Below, piece after piece: positions 10,342 to 20,720 of a stretch of 64,000 bases of DNA (position 1 is the first letter of the stretch; each line of letters opens with the position of its first letter). The translations under genes were made by a program, and so were the position numbers. The stretch lies in NCBI GenBank assembly GCA_029204225.1, contig MU832008.1:28022-92021 (forward strand), given 5' to 3'. Under the pieces are notes generated by a model. That model saw only the letters and a list, made by a program, of their open reading frames with translations, ran no database searches and was not told the DNA's origin. Source of the DNA: Diphasiastrum complanatum. Its lineage: Eukaryota; Streptophyta; Lycopodiopsida; Lycopodiales; Lycopodiaceae.

Positions 10342-12246
10342 TTGGATGTTCAAAACTCAAATGATGATGTTTTTGTGATGTCTTCATGTATGCTTGCTAA
10401 TGATGGATATCTAGATCCTTGGTGGATTGATAGTGGAGCAAGTTCACACATGACCTTTCACAAAGAGTACTTCACTTCTTTGTTGGCATATGGAGATGAC
10501 AAGAGGGTGATCTACACGGCCAATGATGGTGAGTGTGCAATCAAAGGGATTGGCACAATTCTTATTTCTCTCTCTACAAATAGGAATGTTCATTTGGAGG
10601 ATGTCTTATTTATTCCATCTATTACCAAGAATTTGCTTTGTGTGAGTCAAATGCTAAGTAAGGGCCTCAAGGTGGAGTTTGATGGAGATGCTTGTTTGAT
10701 CAAAAGGAAGGATGTCTTGATTGGAAAAGGTAAAAGGCAAGGGAAGTTGTTCAAAATTGATGCTTGTGTTATTGCTAACCAAGTTGGATGTGTTGCAAGG
10801 GAGCAAATTTCTATTCAAGAGGTTTGGCACAAAAGGATGGGACACCTCAACTTCAAGTCATTGGAGGTAATGGCAAGGAAGAAGGTTGTGATTGGTATTC
10901 CAAGTTCCTTAAGTACTGACAAGCATGTTTGTGAGTCTTGTGCTTTGTCTAAGTCACATAGACTACCTTATACTAGATCTATTTCTAGATCTACAAAGCC
11001 TTTTCAACTTGTACATTCGGATGTTCATGGATTTACTACAATTAGCAATAGTAGAACTAAGATGTATGTAACATTCATTGATGATTTTAGTAGATTTTGT
11101 TGGATCTATCTACTAAAGAGCAAGGATGAAGTGTATGATGTCTGTGTCAAGTTCAAGAATGCAAGGGAGAACCAATTTTCCACAAAGATCAAGTGCTTGA
11201 GAGGTGACAGTGGTGGTGAGTACATGTCTAACAAGTTCAAGGCCTTTTGTGATGAGCATGGGATCAAGAGGGTTTATACAGCATCAAGGACCCCACAACA
11301 AAATGGAGTGGCTAAAAGGAAGAATAGGACTTTATGTGAAAGTGCTAAAGCTATGAGGTTAAGTGCTAATCTTGACAAACCATTTTGGGATCAAGCTTTG
11401 TTGTGTGCCAATTTCTTGTGCAATAGGTGGCCGAGTGCTATTTTGGATGGAAGGACACCTTTCGAGATGCTATTCAAGATGAGGCCGAGTGTCAACTTTC
11501 TAAGAACCTTTGGATTCACATGCTATTTCAACATTACTCTTGATGATAGGACCAAAGAGGATCCATCTTCTAGAAGAGGTATTTTTGCTGGATATAGTGA
11601 GGTGAGTAAAGCCTACAAGGTTTACATTTCTTCTACTAACAAAGTGATTGTTGGTAGAGATGTCATTTTTTATGAGGGAAACATTCCAAAGGTGTCTTCA
11701 AGCATGATTGATGGTAGAGTGTATGGATCTAACATTCTTGATGTTGATGAGAAGGATCTTACTTTGGATGGTGGTGATGATGGACCTTCATCAAGTCAAA
11801 AGCCAAGGAGAACATCAAGAGAAAGACAAGTACCTTCAAGGCTCACATATGATCAAAAGAGTAAGCAAGTAGTTTCTGGAAATTATGTTGCTTTCCTAAC
11901 CTCTTTGGATGAGCCTACAAGTGTAGATCAAGCAAGGAAAGAAGAGGAGTGGATCCAACCAATGGATCTTGAGTATCAATCTCTTATGAAGAGTGGAACA
12001 TCTTTTGGAGGATCTTCTTGTGTACATGGAGCTATGCAAGTGGATGGATGTTATCTTGCTGTAAAATCAAGTAATGGATCTGGAAAACAAAGTTTGTTCA
12101 ATGACTTTGATGGTCAAGTTGAAGATCAAGAAATTGATCTCAAAGCGCTTCAACTAGTCAAAAGGGAAGTTGGCAATTTGGAGCTAGTCAAGAACATCAA
12201 AGGAGAGGTAATTGGCAAAGGTGTTATGGATCTATGTGTAGAATGA
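10342..12246 (+). pseudogene. E3 protease-integrase, truncated and fused to foreign 3' module
   Basis: A long open frame of 634 codons. Protease: WWIDSGASSHM at residues ~27-37. HHCC zinc site: VWHKRMGHLNF, then HVCESCALSK. Integrase core: HSDVHG, FIDDFSRFCW and RGDSGGEY. The third catalytic residue is altered: NGVAKRKNR has Lys where copia integrases have Glu. The frame goes on through the hydrophilic linker to EEEWIQPMDLEYQSLMKSGT, the first residues of RT. It then changes abruptly to the 3' module shared with E1 (SNGSGKQSLFNDFD) and stops inside the LTR remnant. No RT or RNase H. Integrase should be inactive. Confidence 0.85.
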
Positions 12247-12483
12247 TCTATATTTGCTATTTTTAGATCCACACATGTGAAATACAGTAGCTTGCTGGTT
12301 TTGTACGGACAGCAACAGTACATAATCATTTCATTCAAGTTTGATCAAGTTCTATTAGTGTTTGCATCTCAAATTGTGTGTAGATGCTGATTTTTCTACA
12401 TTGGTGAAATTGGTAGTGTATTTCTCTTTCTAACCAAAGATCATTCAAGTAGATTGGATCTTAAGGATCTGAAATCTTTCACA
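12231..12483 (+). repeat. E3 3' LTR, front truncated
   Basis: Only the last 253 bp of the LTR remain, starting inside 'tctatgtgtagaatgatc' and ending CTTTCACA, followed by TSD ACTTT. The palindrome has one change (acacatgtg). The missing ~390 bp and the lost purine tract point to an internal deletion at the left junction. Confidence 0.87.
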
Positions 12484-13109
12484 ACTTTTTCTCCTATTGC
12501 TGGATGACTACCATGAGGGTAGTAACCTCTTTGGCTACCAATTTTGGTTGACGTTTGCGTCAACTTGACATAAAGACAACATTCCTCAATGTTGTTCTCA
12601 ATGAGGAAGTGTACCTTTAACAACCTGCTAGTTTTTTGGTTGAAGGCCAAGAAGATAAAGTTTTTCTTCTCAAGAAGGCACTTTATGGACTAAAGCAAGC
12701 TCCAAGGATGTGGTATCAAAAAGATACATGTCTACTTTTGTGATCGAGGGTTTACTAATAGTCCTAGCAAATATACTCTTTATGTCAAGCATACTTCAGA
12801 TTATATCATCATTATTTTGCTTTATGTTGATGATATTATTATTACGGGAAGTAATGAGTAGCAGATTGATGTCGTAATACTTTATCTTGGTATGGTTTTT
12901 GAAACCTCAAATTTAGGCCTATTGCATTTTTATCTTGGTCTTGAATTTGTACAAGAAGGGATTGGAATTTTCATCTCTCAAGAACGCTACATTGGGCAGA
13001 TTTTGAAGTGATTCAAGGTGGAAGATTGCAAGCCAGTTGCTGTACCTATGGAGACAGGCCTGAAATTAAGTAGTCAAGGTGATGGTGAACCATTTGATAC
13101 TACTTTTTT
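12484..13109 (+). pseudogene. Element A reverse transcriptase fragment
   Basis: Continues the DYEETF motif after E3 as SPIAG. Readable copia RT motifs in shifting frames: [14 protein letters not shown] at about 12680, LYVDDIIITGSNE (the YVDD catalytic site) at about 12820, and DCKPVAVPMETGLKL near 13040. Several stops and frame changes. The fragment ends abruptly at about 13109 against minus-strand gypsy sequence, so RNase H and the 3' LTR of element A are gone. Confidence 0.8.
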
Positions 13110-13112
13110 GAT

Positions 13113-13259
13113 AGATATGTCTTCAACAATTCCTCTAGGATGGACTATCGTTTGATCAGCTAGCTTGATGGCAAAAGCGACAGGCTTTAGCTTGGCAAGT
13201 CTCCATTTTGCATATAGTTTGGTTGAAATCAGTTTAACTCCTGAACCTCCATCAATCAC
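13113..13259 (-). pseudogene. Element J aspartic protease fragment
   Basis: Translates as IDGGSGVKLISTKLYAKW, then FAIKLADQTIVHPRGIVEDI. This is a gypsy retropepsin: the D-G-G-S-G-V variant of the catalytic D-S/T-G motif, plus the ADQ...PRGI segment. Only about 48 residues remain before the junction. It belongs downstream of the gag at 14264-15170. Confidence 0.72.
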
Positions 13260-13843
13260 GGGTGCTTCTTTACCAAACTGTCTATGTTGTATTGGCAGGG
13301 GATGTTTTTTTGCTCACTTTTTCAGGCTGTCCCCACATTGAGTACTTCATTCGTGTCTTCAAACCTGACACAAAAAAGTGGCTTCTGATGAACTCATGGT
13401 TCCATTTGAGTCAATATTTTTGCTAACACTTCTTTTGCTTTAGGTACCAGCTTAAGAAATTTTTTCCGTGTAATATCCATCTAACTAGATAGAATATTTA
13501 CAATCATTTTTGTTTGCGGTGCTTCAGGTTCCGTCATCTTGAAAAGTTTTTCATGATGGTGCAACTATGTATTAGCATTTGTTCTTGGATTTGCTTGTGG
13601 CATAGATGGAGAATGGACTTTGGCTGCTACTTTAGTGGCTTTTTGGGCTTCATCTTCTTGCAACTACTTACTCCATTGTCTCATATCTTGATATCTTTTC
13701 TTTTCTGCTTTGAAATTCAGATACACCCCTAATGCAGTAGGTATGTTTGTAGTTGGTGCATATTTAGTAGGTACCGGATCAACTAGAAGTTCTTTCTGTT
13801 TCTGAGCTATGGTAACAACCATCAAATGTGCAGTTGGTTCAGG

Positions 13844-14143
13844 TTAAACTACGGGTCTTTTCTTGATTGTAATCATATTCACTGGAACAATAATCGGTGG
13901 TGGTTTGAGTCTTGCAGTAAATTCTTTATAACAGTGTCCATAGCCACATTCTCTAAAAAATGGTATAAACTTGTCTTTATTTGGACATTTAGCAACTCTG
14001 TGAGATCCAAGTGGCAGTCTGGTCCATTGTCTAGCTGCTTGTTGTTGTATGAAAGCACATATAGCATACTGCTCTAAAGGACCACTCTCGTGATCATTGT
14101 TATAGTTCCATTGCTCATTACCAGGATAAGGTTCTGGTTCCAT
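13844..14143 (-). pseudogene. Element J decayed gag-protease spacer
   Basis: An open frame of 99 codons with a Cys/His cluster (FRECGYGHCYKE) between the gag zinc knuckles and the protease. This is probably the hydrophilic spacer of the same polyprotein. No better assignment is possible. Confidence 0.35.
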
Positions 14144-14263
14144 TAGATTAGCAGGAGGAGCACTCTGTCCGGTTGGAGCTAGCAGAGCTAGTCATTCTGG
14201 AAATCCAAGGGCAAAATTGAAAGGCTTTCCATTAGGACATTTTGAATAAGTAGGTTCTCGATA

Positions 14264-15170
14264 CTAAAGCTTAGCATACCTTTGCTGGATAATCCAAGCA
14301 TTAAACAAGCAAAAGGTTGTTTCATGTCCCATAGAGTTACACAGATGACAAATAGTATTCGTCATTCGTTGTTTCAACGTTGGACATTCATTCATAATGT
14401 GATTGCCTACACAAATTGAACACCAGACAATTTCCCAGCTAGGAAAAGTCTTTGTAAACTTTTCAGGTTCTTTGATCGCTTTACCATGGAATTCTTCCAA
14501 GGCTCTAATCTTTTTATCGAGTTGAGACTGCATCTTTTCCAGCTGCATCTGCTGCTTTGACCAAGTTTCTCGAACTCGTCGATCATCTTCTCTATAGTAG
14601 CATTGATATTTGTTGATGCAATGGCGGTAGAAATTGTCATGGTTTGCCCTGTCGTATAAGGCAACATTCCAACATTTGGTTTGTCGTTAGAATCTTCATC
14701 CTCCTCATGAATTGCATCGGCCATAGCATTTTGTATCGTAGCATATTGATTATGGCATTTCAGCTCGCATCTAATCCGTTTAGGTAGACCTGCTAAAAAC
14801 CACATAATCAAAGCATCATCATTGATCAGATCTGAGGTGTTTAACCCATTAATATAATCTCGTACTTCCTCTCTCTTTCCCATTTTAATTTTACTTAAAA
14901 GGAGAAAGAGATATTCCATAAATTTTCTGCGCTTAAATCCTATAATGAGAGCGGCTTTAACCACTTCCGAATTCGTGTCTTCTGCTTTTTCTTGGTTATA
15001 AAACCAATCTTGAGCGGCTCCAATTAAGGCCATAGAGAATAACTAAAGTTTATCGTGTGGAAAGACTTCGCCATAAATCCTACATGATTCAGAAAAGATC
15101 TGGAAAAATCTGATAGGATTAGATAACCTAGTGTATTTTGGTATATGGGATCAGATCAAAACTATTTTCT
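14264..15170 (-). pseudogene. Element J Gag with two zinc knuckles
   Basis: The gag core reads FPHDKL (stop) LFSMALIGAAQDWFYNQ, then IKMGKREEVRDYINGLN and MWFLAGLPKRIRCEL, the usual retrotransposon-gag signature. After a frame change come two CCHC knuckles: CSICVGNHIMNEC (one residue short between C and H) and CHLCNSMGHETTFC. Structural shell protein of a gypsy element, now broken by at least one frameshift near 14500 and a stop near 15045. Confidence 0.72.
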
Positions 15171-15714
15171 TGATGAGTAAAAATCGTCAACATTCAATTC
15201 TGATATTGCATTTTTGATAAGGACACAATAGAAAAAGCTATGATGTTGTCTTTTTTATTTTTTATATTGCTTTAACTCTATCAAATCTGTATTTTATGAC
15301 AAAGTCCATTATTACTTCAATGATTTTCTTGGATTCTACTGGCTTCAAATTTTGAAATATTTTGCTCTAAAATCTTATGTAAAGAAACTTGAAATAAAAA
15401 CTCAGATCAAATCTGAAAATTCAAATAAAGTGACAGTAAAATCCTAGTCACCTATTTTGACAGTTTTTGAAAAATGTTCAATAATTTTTGCATCTGTTAT
15501 CCAAATGCCTTGAAAATTGGTGCAAATGAAAGCTAAGACAGAGCTCTACAAACATATAGAATCAAACTAGAAATAAAAAATGAAATTGAATATCGAAAAT
15601 GGGTTTGGGCATGTCTGAGATTTTCAAACTTAAAAGATTAACAAGAAGATAGCTACAAATGCAATAAACTCATCAAATTTCATGACATAGAATCATCATG
15701 AATTTAGGATCTAT
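15171..15714 (-). other. Element J leader, no gene
   Basis: AT-rich sequence between gag and primer site, with no coherent ORF. Consistent with a 5' UTR of J on the minus strand. Confidence 0.4.
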
Positions 15715-15726
15715 GCTCTGATACCA
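15715..15726 (-). promoter_or_regulatory. Element J primer-binding site
   Basis: The plus strand reads gctctgatacca, whose reverse complement TGGTATCAGAGC is the tRNA-iMet-type primer site. It fixes the orientation (minus) and places the LTR to its right. Confidence 0.7.
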
Positions 15727-16214
15727 AGAAATTTCATGTGCCAAATCCCAAAATAATAGCAATAACAATGAAGTAAAGCTAATAGCAAGAAGATAACAAG
15801 ACTATCATGATAGCATATCCATAGAAAGCTAGAAACAATGAGATCTCAATGGAATCACATTAGCAATGAAATAAAGAGTACAATCAATGAACATTGAGCA
15901 TGGATTCATGTGGATAGGGCGCATGAGACCTAACAATGGAGATCCTTGTGGCTCACATTCACAAGGAGAAAGCAAGAAGCTCTCACTTGCAAATGAGCCA
16001 AAAGATTCACAAATTGATGTCTCTTGTCTAGTTATAGACAATGCTCTTACTTAACTAAACATAACTATCTTGAGGGATAGTTAGCCCTTGTTAAGTATTA
16101 TTCAACACACATTGGGCCCTTGTTGGCCAATTATCCTTATTAATTACTTTGGAGGGCCTAAAGAGAGAACCGGCTTGTTATTAAGGCTAATAGCTCCTTT
16201 TGGACCTACAAAGC
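15727..16214 (-). repeat. Probable element J LTR
   Basis: Sequence immediately beyond the primer site on the element's 5' side, with LTR-like composition. I see no second copy in the window. The border next to the primer site does not show a clean CA, and the outer border is unresolved. Called from position only. Confidence 0.35.
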
Positions 16215-16460
16215 TTACAATGGATATTCTGATGCATTGATAAGCACTAATGTACTAGTAGTACATGACACTTCTAAGGATTGGAGGATATTTCGTTTGC
16301 ACTCATTTTGATCTTCTACTGGCAGTCCCTGAATGAACTGCCACTGAGCCAACTTCCTATAAAAAAATGGCACATTGGCCAGAAAATCCGAGAACTCCTG
16401 GACATAGGTGTCCAATTTGACAAAATTTCCAGAATTCACACGTGTGGGGAATATCCACAA
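16215..16460 (-). pseudogene. Gypsy gag fragment
   Basis: An 81-codon frame containing FVKLDTYVQEFSDFLANV, then KLAQWQFIQGLPVEDQ. It resembles the 'Y...F..L...V....F..GL' core of gypsy Gag proteins. No zinc knuckle or flanking domain remains. A separate scrap from J and K, or possibly the displaced N-terminus of K gag. Confidence 0.5.
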
Positions 16461-17120
16461 GTATGATGGATCTAATTAAGCTTTGTGATTAGCACAGTAA
16501 CCTAATTCTAGATTGATTAACAAGATCTAGTTCAAAAGATATGGCTTAATCACAATCTAGCATGCTAAGCATCAGAATATGATAGCAATAAATCAATAAT
16601 GAGCAAAAGTACAAGATATCAGTGTATTATCATTAGCCTCAACACGAGATAGACAGAGAAAGATAGAGAGATAACAAGCAAAAATTGTGTGGATCCAAAA
16701 TGGCATGAGATAGGATGAGAAGAGCTACACATATTTATGGAGTTTGAGGTAGCTCGAGGTAGAACCAATGATCCATCCATCATTTAATGACATCTAAAGT
16801 GAAAACTAGAGTCTATGTGACATTTGTCACTTCTCATGCATGAAACTCTACCAACTTTTTCTAAGTGTGCTAGTTCTAACTAGAAATGTACAAATCATCA
16901 TGCATGTGTCTGTTACACTTTGTGCATGCCTTGCATGTCACTATGAATCACTTACAATTAATGCATGTGAATTGCCATGAGTTTCTACAAGCATAATTTT
17001 GCTAATTTTATGTCTACAAACTATATGCAGGTTGTACTCATCAATCTAGATATGACATATCCATGTAGCTCGAGTTCTATCTTGGCCAAACTTGGCATTT
17101 TGCATTTATGAACAACATAC
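16461..17120. other. Unassigned repeat-like sequence, no gene
   Basis: AT-rich, no coherent ORF. It begins next to a CACACGTGTG palindrome at about 16436-16445, the same ten bases found in the LTRs of E1, E3, C and H. It may be LTR remnant, but no paired copy or border was found. Confidence 0.35.
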
Positions 17121-17286
17121 TTGCATGGTACAATATTTGTAGCAAGCCTAAAGTCAAGATGGATTATTTTTCCATTTCAACACAATTCTCGATTGTCCAT
17201 TTTGCAGTTAATAAAGAAAATATATAACTCAGAATCGTCTATTGTGACAAAAGCTTTACGAAATTCTCGCAAGAATTCATTCCAAA

Positions 17287-17520
17287 TTACCAGTTCTTCC
17301 CTAGATATGGACGAAGAATATCGTTCATCATCTGTTGGAAGGTTGTCGGGGCATTAGTTAGACCAAAGGGTAAAACCAAAAATTCGTAATGGCCATACCT
17401 AGAACAAAAACCAGTTTTGGAAACATCCCCCTTGTGAATTCTAATTTGATGGTAGCCCGACCTAAGGTCCAATTTGGTGAAATACTTAGCTCCATTCAAT
17501 CGGTCCGTTAAGTCATCCAA
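17287..17520 (-). pseudogene. Element K reverse transcriptase fragment
   Basis: 78 codons of clear Ty3/gypsy [22 protein letters not shown] (with the first catalytic Asp in KLDL), [37 protein letters not shown] and [12 protein letters not shown]. The YxDD box that should follow is not recognisable downstream, so the fragment ends in the fingers/palm region. Confidence 0.88.
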
Positions 17521-17655
17521 CTACCATCTTAACCACATACTTGTGGTCACTTGGTCCAGTTGCCCATTGTAGCTTCTGCACCAACTTAGCATTAATAAAA
17601 CTATGCATGGAACCGTCGTTCGAAAAAGAATACTGACGGGTTGGCTACCTACAAA
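17521..17655 (-). pseudogene. Element K protease fragment
   Basis: Directly upstream of the RT, in a frame offset from it: QPVSILFSNDGSMHSFINA, then KLVQKLQW. This aligns with gypsy 'VDSGSTHSFIN..L...L'. The catalytic D-S-G has become N-D-G-S, so it should be inactive. A stop separates it from RT. Confidence 0.62.
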
Positions 17656-17711
17656 CCCACTCATGCGAATGAGGTCGTGAGGTCCAAAAGCCGCAGTGTT
17701 AAAACAACAAT

Positions 17712-18171
17712 TCATACAAACTGTTTCATCTTTAAAAAATACATCAATGCAAGAAATAGAAGAATTACTTGGTGCTTAAAGGAGCGGCTACCCTTCTTCC
17801 CTCTCTTTGGGCAGTCCTTGGAAAGATGCCCCTTCTCCAAGCAGGAGAAACACAAGCTGTCGCTTTTGGCCTTATCAAATACAGCTCTCTCCAATCGAGG
17901 GCACTTCTTTTTCTTTCCCGAAGGGGAAGCTTTGTCAACAACATGCTCGTTGCCCTTTTTGAAAGGAGAGCCCATAGAGGGTTTGTCTTTGGATTCAGGC
18001 TTTTGCTGCTCTTTGTGGGTCACAATGTGCGTATCATCAAAAATTCGAACGAAACACATGACATACTCTAAGAATTGTGGCCGATTGCGACGGACCTCCA
18101 ACTGATATTCTTTGGTGTTGTGGGTATTTTCTGCACAGTAATAAACAAGTGGGTCCCACCACTTAAAATAC
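17712..18171 (-). pseudogene. Element K Gag C-terminus
   Basis: Frame of about 150 codons: QQYFKWWDPLVYYCAENTHN at the N-terminal side, a basic/hydrophilic middle (KPSMGSPFKKGNEHVVDK), then one CCHC knuckle CFSCLEKGHLSKDC. N-terminal Gag is missing where LTR-like sequence begins at 18172. Nucleocapsid-type RNA-binding function in the intact element. Confidence 0.75.
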
Positions 18172-18600
18172 TGTTGGCCAAGCCTCATCTAGTGGGCCCT
18201 GCCAGGGTACATTGTAAGTAGGGTTATAATTACAAGGGCACTAGCATCCTGCGCGTGTAAGCCCAACCCAGCACAAGTAGCAAGTTGTAATTCCTAGGAA
18301 TAAAAGACTAGGGGCTTAAAACTCTAAAATGACATTAGAGGACCTAAGTCAAGTTGCAAATACAAAAGCTAAAAAGGTCCAACATAAAACTCACATGAAT
18401 CATGTGAGTGCCCTTGTGCTTTCTTAGCACCAATATATTTAAGTTGTGTTTATTTTAAAGGCTTGGATTAGAATCCTTGCCCTAATGAAGTGGCCAATGA
18501 GAGTGAAGGAGGCTCACCTCTAAAGTCTATAAGAGGGAGCCATTTCCTTTGTATTGTATCATCTTCCACTCTCATTCTAATAAAACTCTCTTGGTTTCTC
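18172..18600 (+). repeat. LTR-like start of element F
   Basis: Starts TGTTGGCCAAGCC directly against the broken gag of K. It contains a TATA-like ctataag (18528-18534) preceded by ggccaatgag (CCAAT-type), and aataaa at 18579-18584. The front half resembles the minus-strand LTR-like fragment at 1-556. The inner border and primer site could not be found. Confidence 0.45.
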
Positions 18601-18922
18601 TATCTCCATCTCTCTCTCTCTCTCCTCTCTTTCTCTCTCTCTCCCCTCTCTCTCTCTTCTCCCTCTCTCTTCTCCCTCTCTGCCTACGTTGGGATAGAAT
18701 ATCCTTGGGTAGGTGCTCGAGCCCCCAAAGCCTTTCTCAACCTAGGCATTCTCTCTCTCCATCTCTCCACTCTCTCATCTCCCTCTCTATTCTTGCTATG
18801 CAGGTGAAGGCGAGGTTGCTGCTCCCAGCGACGGATCCCTATGCTACATCAACGACACAACAGTGGCGTCGTCGCTGGAGAGCACCACACACTCGCTTCG
18901 CCGCATAGAGTTCTTTTAAATC

Positions 18923-19008
<86 letters not shown>

Positions 19009-19484
19009 TCTCTTTTCTTCTCTGTCACCATTCATTTTCACCAAAAAATCGGATTTTAGGGGTAGAATAGTGTGAGTAGTGTTAGTTTTTGCCATTTTTT
19101 CATGATTTTTTTTGTTTGTTTCAACTGTAGGGAGAGATTGTGGGGTAAGAGGATCAGATCCAAGCACCCAATCCCTTCATTAATCCATAAAATCCATAAA
19201 AATCAGAAAAAAAGCTCAACATCTGTTTTTGGAGGAAAAAAGAGAGTCTATAAGTTACAATTCGTTTTCCACCAATGGAGATTCAAGATCTAGACAATTT
19301 GAAACTCAATCTGTTTAAATAAAACGACATCCAGGGTTTGGAATGCATACAGTTGATGATGTCAAACATTGATGATAAAAGTCAATAAATTTCAAAATTT
19401 CAATATTCAATAAATTTTGAAATTCAATAAATCCAAAAAAATTCAACAATCCTTTGTAAAAATCAATTTTTTTTTCAAAATTCA
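18601..19484 (+). repeat. CT-rich leader with (CT)n microsatellite
   Basis: Imperfect CT tracts occur at 18606-18680 and 18755-18795, and a nearly pure (CT)n runs from about 18926 to 19014. Between them lies GC-richer sequence with several CG dinucleotides (about 18815-18910). ORFs across the tract (serine-leucine or arginine-glutamate runs) are artefacts. Probably the transcribed leader of element F; a host promoter remnant is the alternative. Confidence 0.5.
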
Positions 19485-20720
19485 AAACTAACCTTCGCAG
19501 GCTCTCTGAATTTCCATCTCACTAAGACAAGGACACAGAGAAGTCTGCGAGAGTTAGATCCCAAAAAAAGTGCCCCTGTGAAGGTTCCCAAGAGCAAAAA
19601 ATGGCCTAGAAACTTCTCAAACAACAAGTTTTTGAGTTTCCTTGGGAAGTAACCTTCGCAGAGCTCTTCTAAGTTCCATCTCACTGAGACAAGGACACAG
19701 AGAAGTCTGCGAGAGTTAGATCCCAAAAAAAGTGCCCCTGTGAAAGTTTCCAAGAGCAAATAGTGGCCTAGAATCTTCTCAGACAACAAATTTTTGAGTT
19801 TCCCTGGGAAGTAACTCTCGCAACTTGGTAAGCAAGTGGATCTGACTCAGATACAAGCACATACCAGCCTGCGAAGATTAGTTCCCAGAAAAATCTCAAA
19901 ATTTGGCCAAAAAACCCCAAAAGAATGCAGTTTTTTCAAGATTTTTTGATTTTTTGAGTAGGTCTCACAGCTAGGTGAGCAGCTGAATCTAACTAAGATA
20001 CAAGTGCATACCAGTCTGCAAGGATCTGTTCACAGAAAATCCTGAAATTTTGCCAAAAAAAACCCCAAAAAAAGCACCTTTTTAAAGATTTTTTGAGTTT
20101 CCTTATGAAGTAACTCTTGCAGCTTGGTTAACAGCTGAATCTAATTGAGATACAAGTGCATACCAGTCTGAAAGGGTTTGTTCTAAGAAAATCTTTAATT
20201 TTTGAAAAAAAATCCCAAAAAAATGCACTTTTTTCAAGATTTTTTTGAGTATTCCTGGGAAGTAACTCTTTCAGCTTTGTGAGCAGGTGAACTTGACTTA
20301 GATACAACTGCATACCAGTCTGCGAGGGTTTGTTCCCAGAAAATCTTAAAATTTTGCAAAACCCACCCCCCCCCCCCCCCAAAAAAAAAATGCACCTTTT
20401 TATGAGTTTCCTTGGGAAGTAGACCTTGCAGCTTGATGCGTAGCTGAATCTGACTGAGATACAAGTTTATACCAGTCTGAGAGGTTTTGTTCCTAGAAAC
20501 TCTTAACCCCAAAAATGCACTTTTTTCAAGATTTTTTGAGTTTTCTTGGGAAGTAACTCTCGAAGCTTGGTGAGCCGCTGAATTTGACTGACATACAAGT
20601 GCATACCAGTCTGCAAGGGTTTTTTTTCTAGAAAATATTAAAATTTTGCAAAGAAAACCCCAAAAATTTGCACTTTTTCCATGATTTTTTGAGATTTACT
20701 GAGAAGTAACCTTTGCAAAG
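19485..20720. repeat. Tandem array of ~150-bp units (about eight copies)
   Basis: Units recur at about 19490, 19645, 19806, 19960, 20105, 20258, 20413 and 20548, with a decayed one near 20700 (spacing 135-161). Each has 'gggaagtaac.ctcgcag', a middle 'gatctgactgagatacaag', 'cataccagtctgcgag' and an AT-rich tail 'agattttttgagttt'. The first two units differ as a pair ('gacaaggacacagagaag'). One tail has a C15 run (about 20366-20381). Looks like a satellite, or a repeat inside an LTR element's untranslated region. Confidence 0.8.

Larger units (their letters stand above)
8274..12483 (+). mobile_element. Element E3, copia with hybrid 3' end
   Basis: A 4210-bp insertion in the RT of element A, bounded by TSD ACTTT (8269-8273 and 12484-12488). 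It has a full 642-bp 5' LTR but only the last ~253 bp of the 3' LTR. Inside, gag and the protease-integrase part of pol resemble element C. At about 11995, just after the start of the RT domain (LMKSGT), the sequence switches to the 3' module seen in E1. RT, RNase H, polypurine tract and the front of the 3' LTR are missing. A junction at 12231 joins '..atggatct' to the LTR, which suggests a deletion at a short match after insertion. Confidence 0.87.
1152..13109 (+). mobile_element. Copia element A, old relic and host of two insertions
   Basis: A decayed Ty1/copia element on the plus strand. Its parts read gag (1152-1488), insertion E1, gag C-terminus with zinc knuckle (5718-6372), protease and integrase (6376-8273), insertion E3, then reverse transcriptase (12484-13109). 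Continuity across both insertions is supported by 5-bp target duplications and by resumption of the same domain: the DYEETF motif of RT is cut by E3 and resumes as SPIAG. Frameshifts and stops are frequent, and neither LTR is identifiable. The 3' end breaks off against a gypsy fragment at about 13110. It cannot move by itself. Confidence 0.85.
13110..15726 (-). mobile_element. Gypsy element J fragment (primer site, gag, protease)
   Basis: A minus-strand Ty3/gypsy piece. Reading right to left: primer-binding site (15715-15726), about 550 bases of leader, gag (about 15170-14264), a spacer with further Cys/His-rich decayed coding sequence (14143-13844), and the front of the protease (13259-13113). 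It stops at the junction with element A at about 13110, so RT and integrase are missing. Many frameshifts. Confidence 0.7.
17121..18171 (-). mobile_element. Gypsy element K fragment (gag, protease, RT)
   Basis: A minus-strand gypsy polyprotein fragment with domains in the expected order: gag zinc knuckle, protease, RT. The usual stretch between protease and RT is largely missing, so two motifs normally a couple of hundred residues apart lie almost side by side. Its right end is cut at 18171 by LTR-like sequence starting TGTTGG. Confidence 0.75.

Noticed and set aside
12441-12650. 69-codon minus-strand ORF
   Set aside because: Antisense to the E3 LTR end and element A RT.
18841-19167. ORFs of serine-leucine or arginine-glutamate repeats over the CT tract
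   Set aside because: Direct translations of a CT microsatellite; same at 25602-25871 and 31383-31769.
19485-20720. CRISPR-like repeat-spacer array
   Set aside because: Units are ~150 bp, contiguous and imperfect, in a plant-type genome; a tandem array, not repeat-spacer structure.
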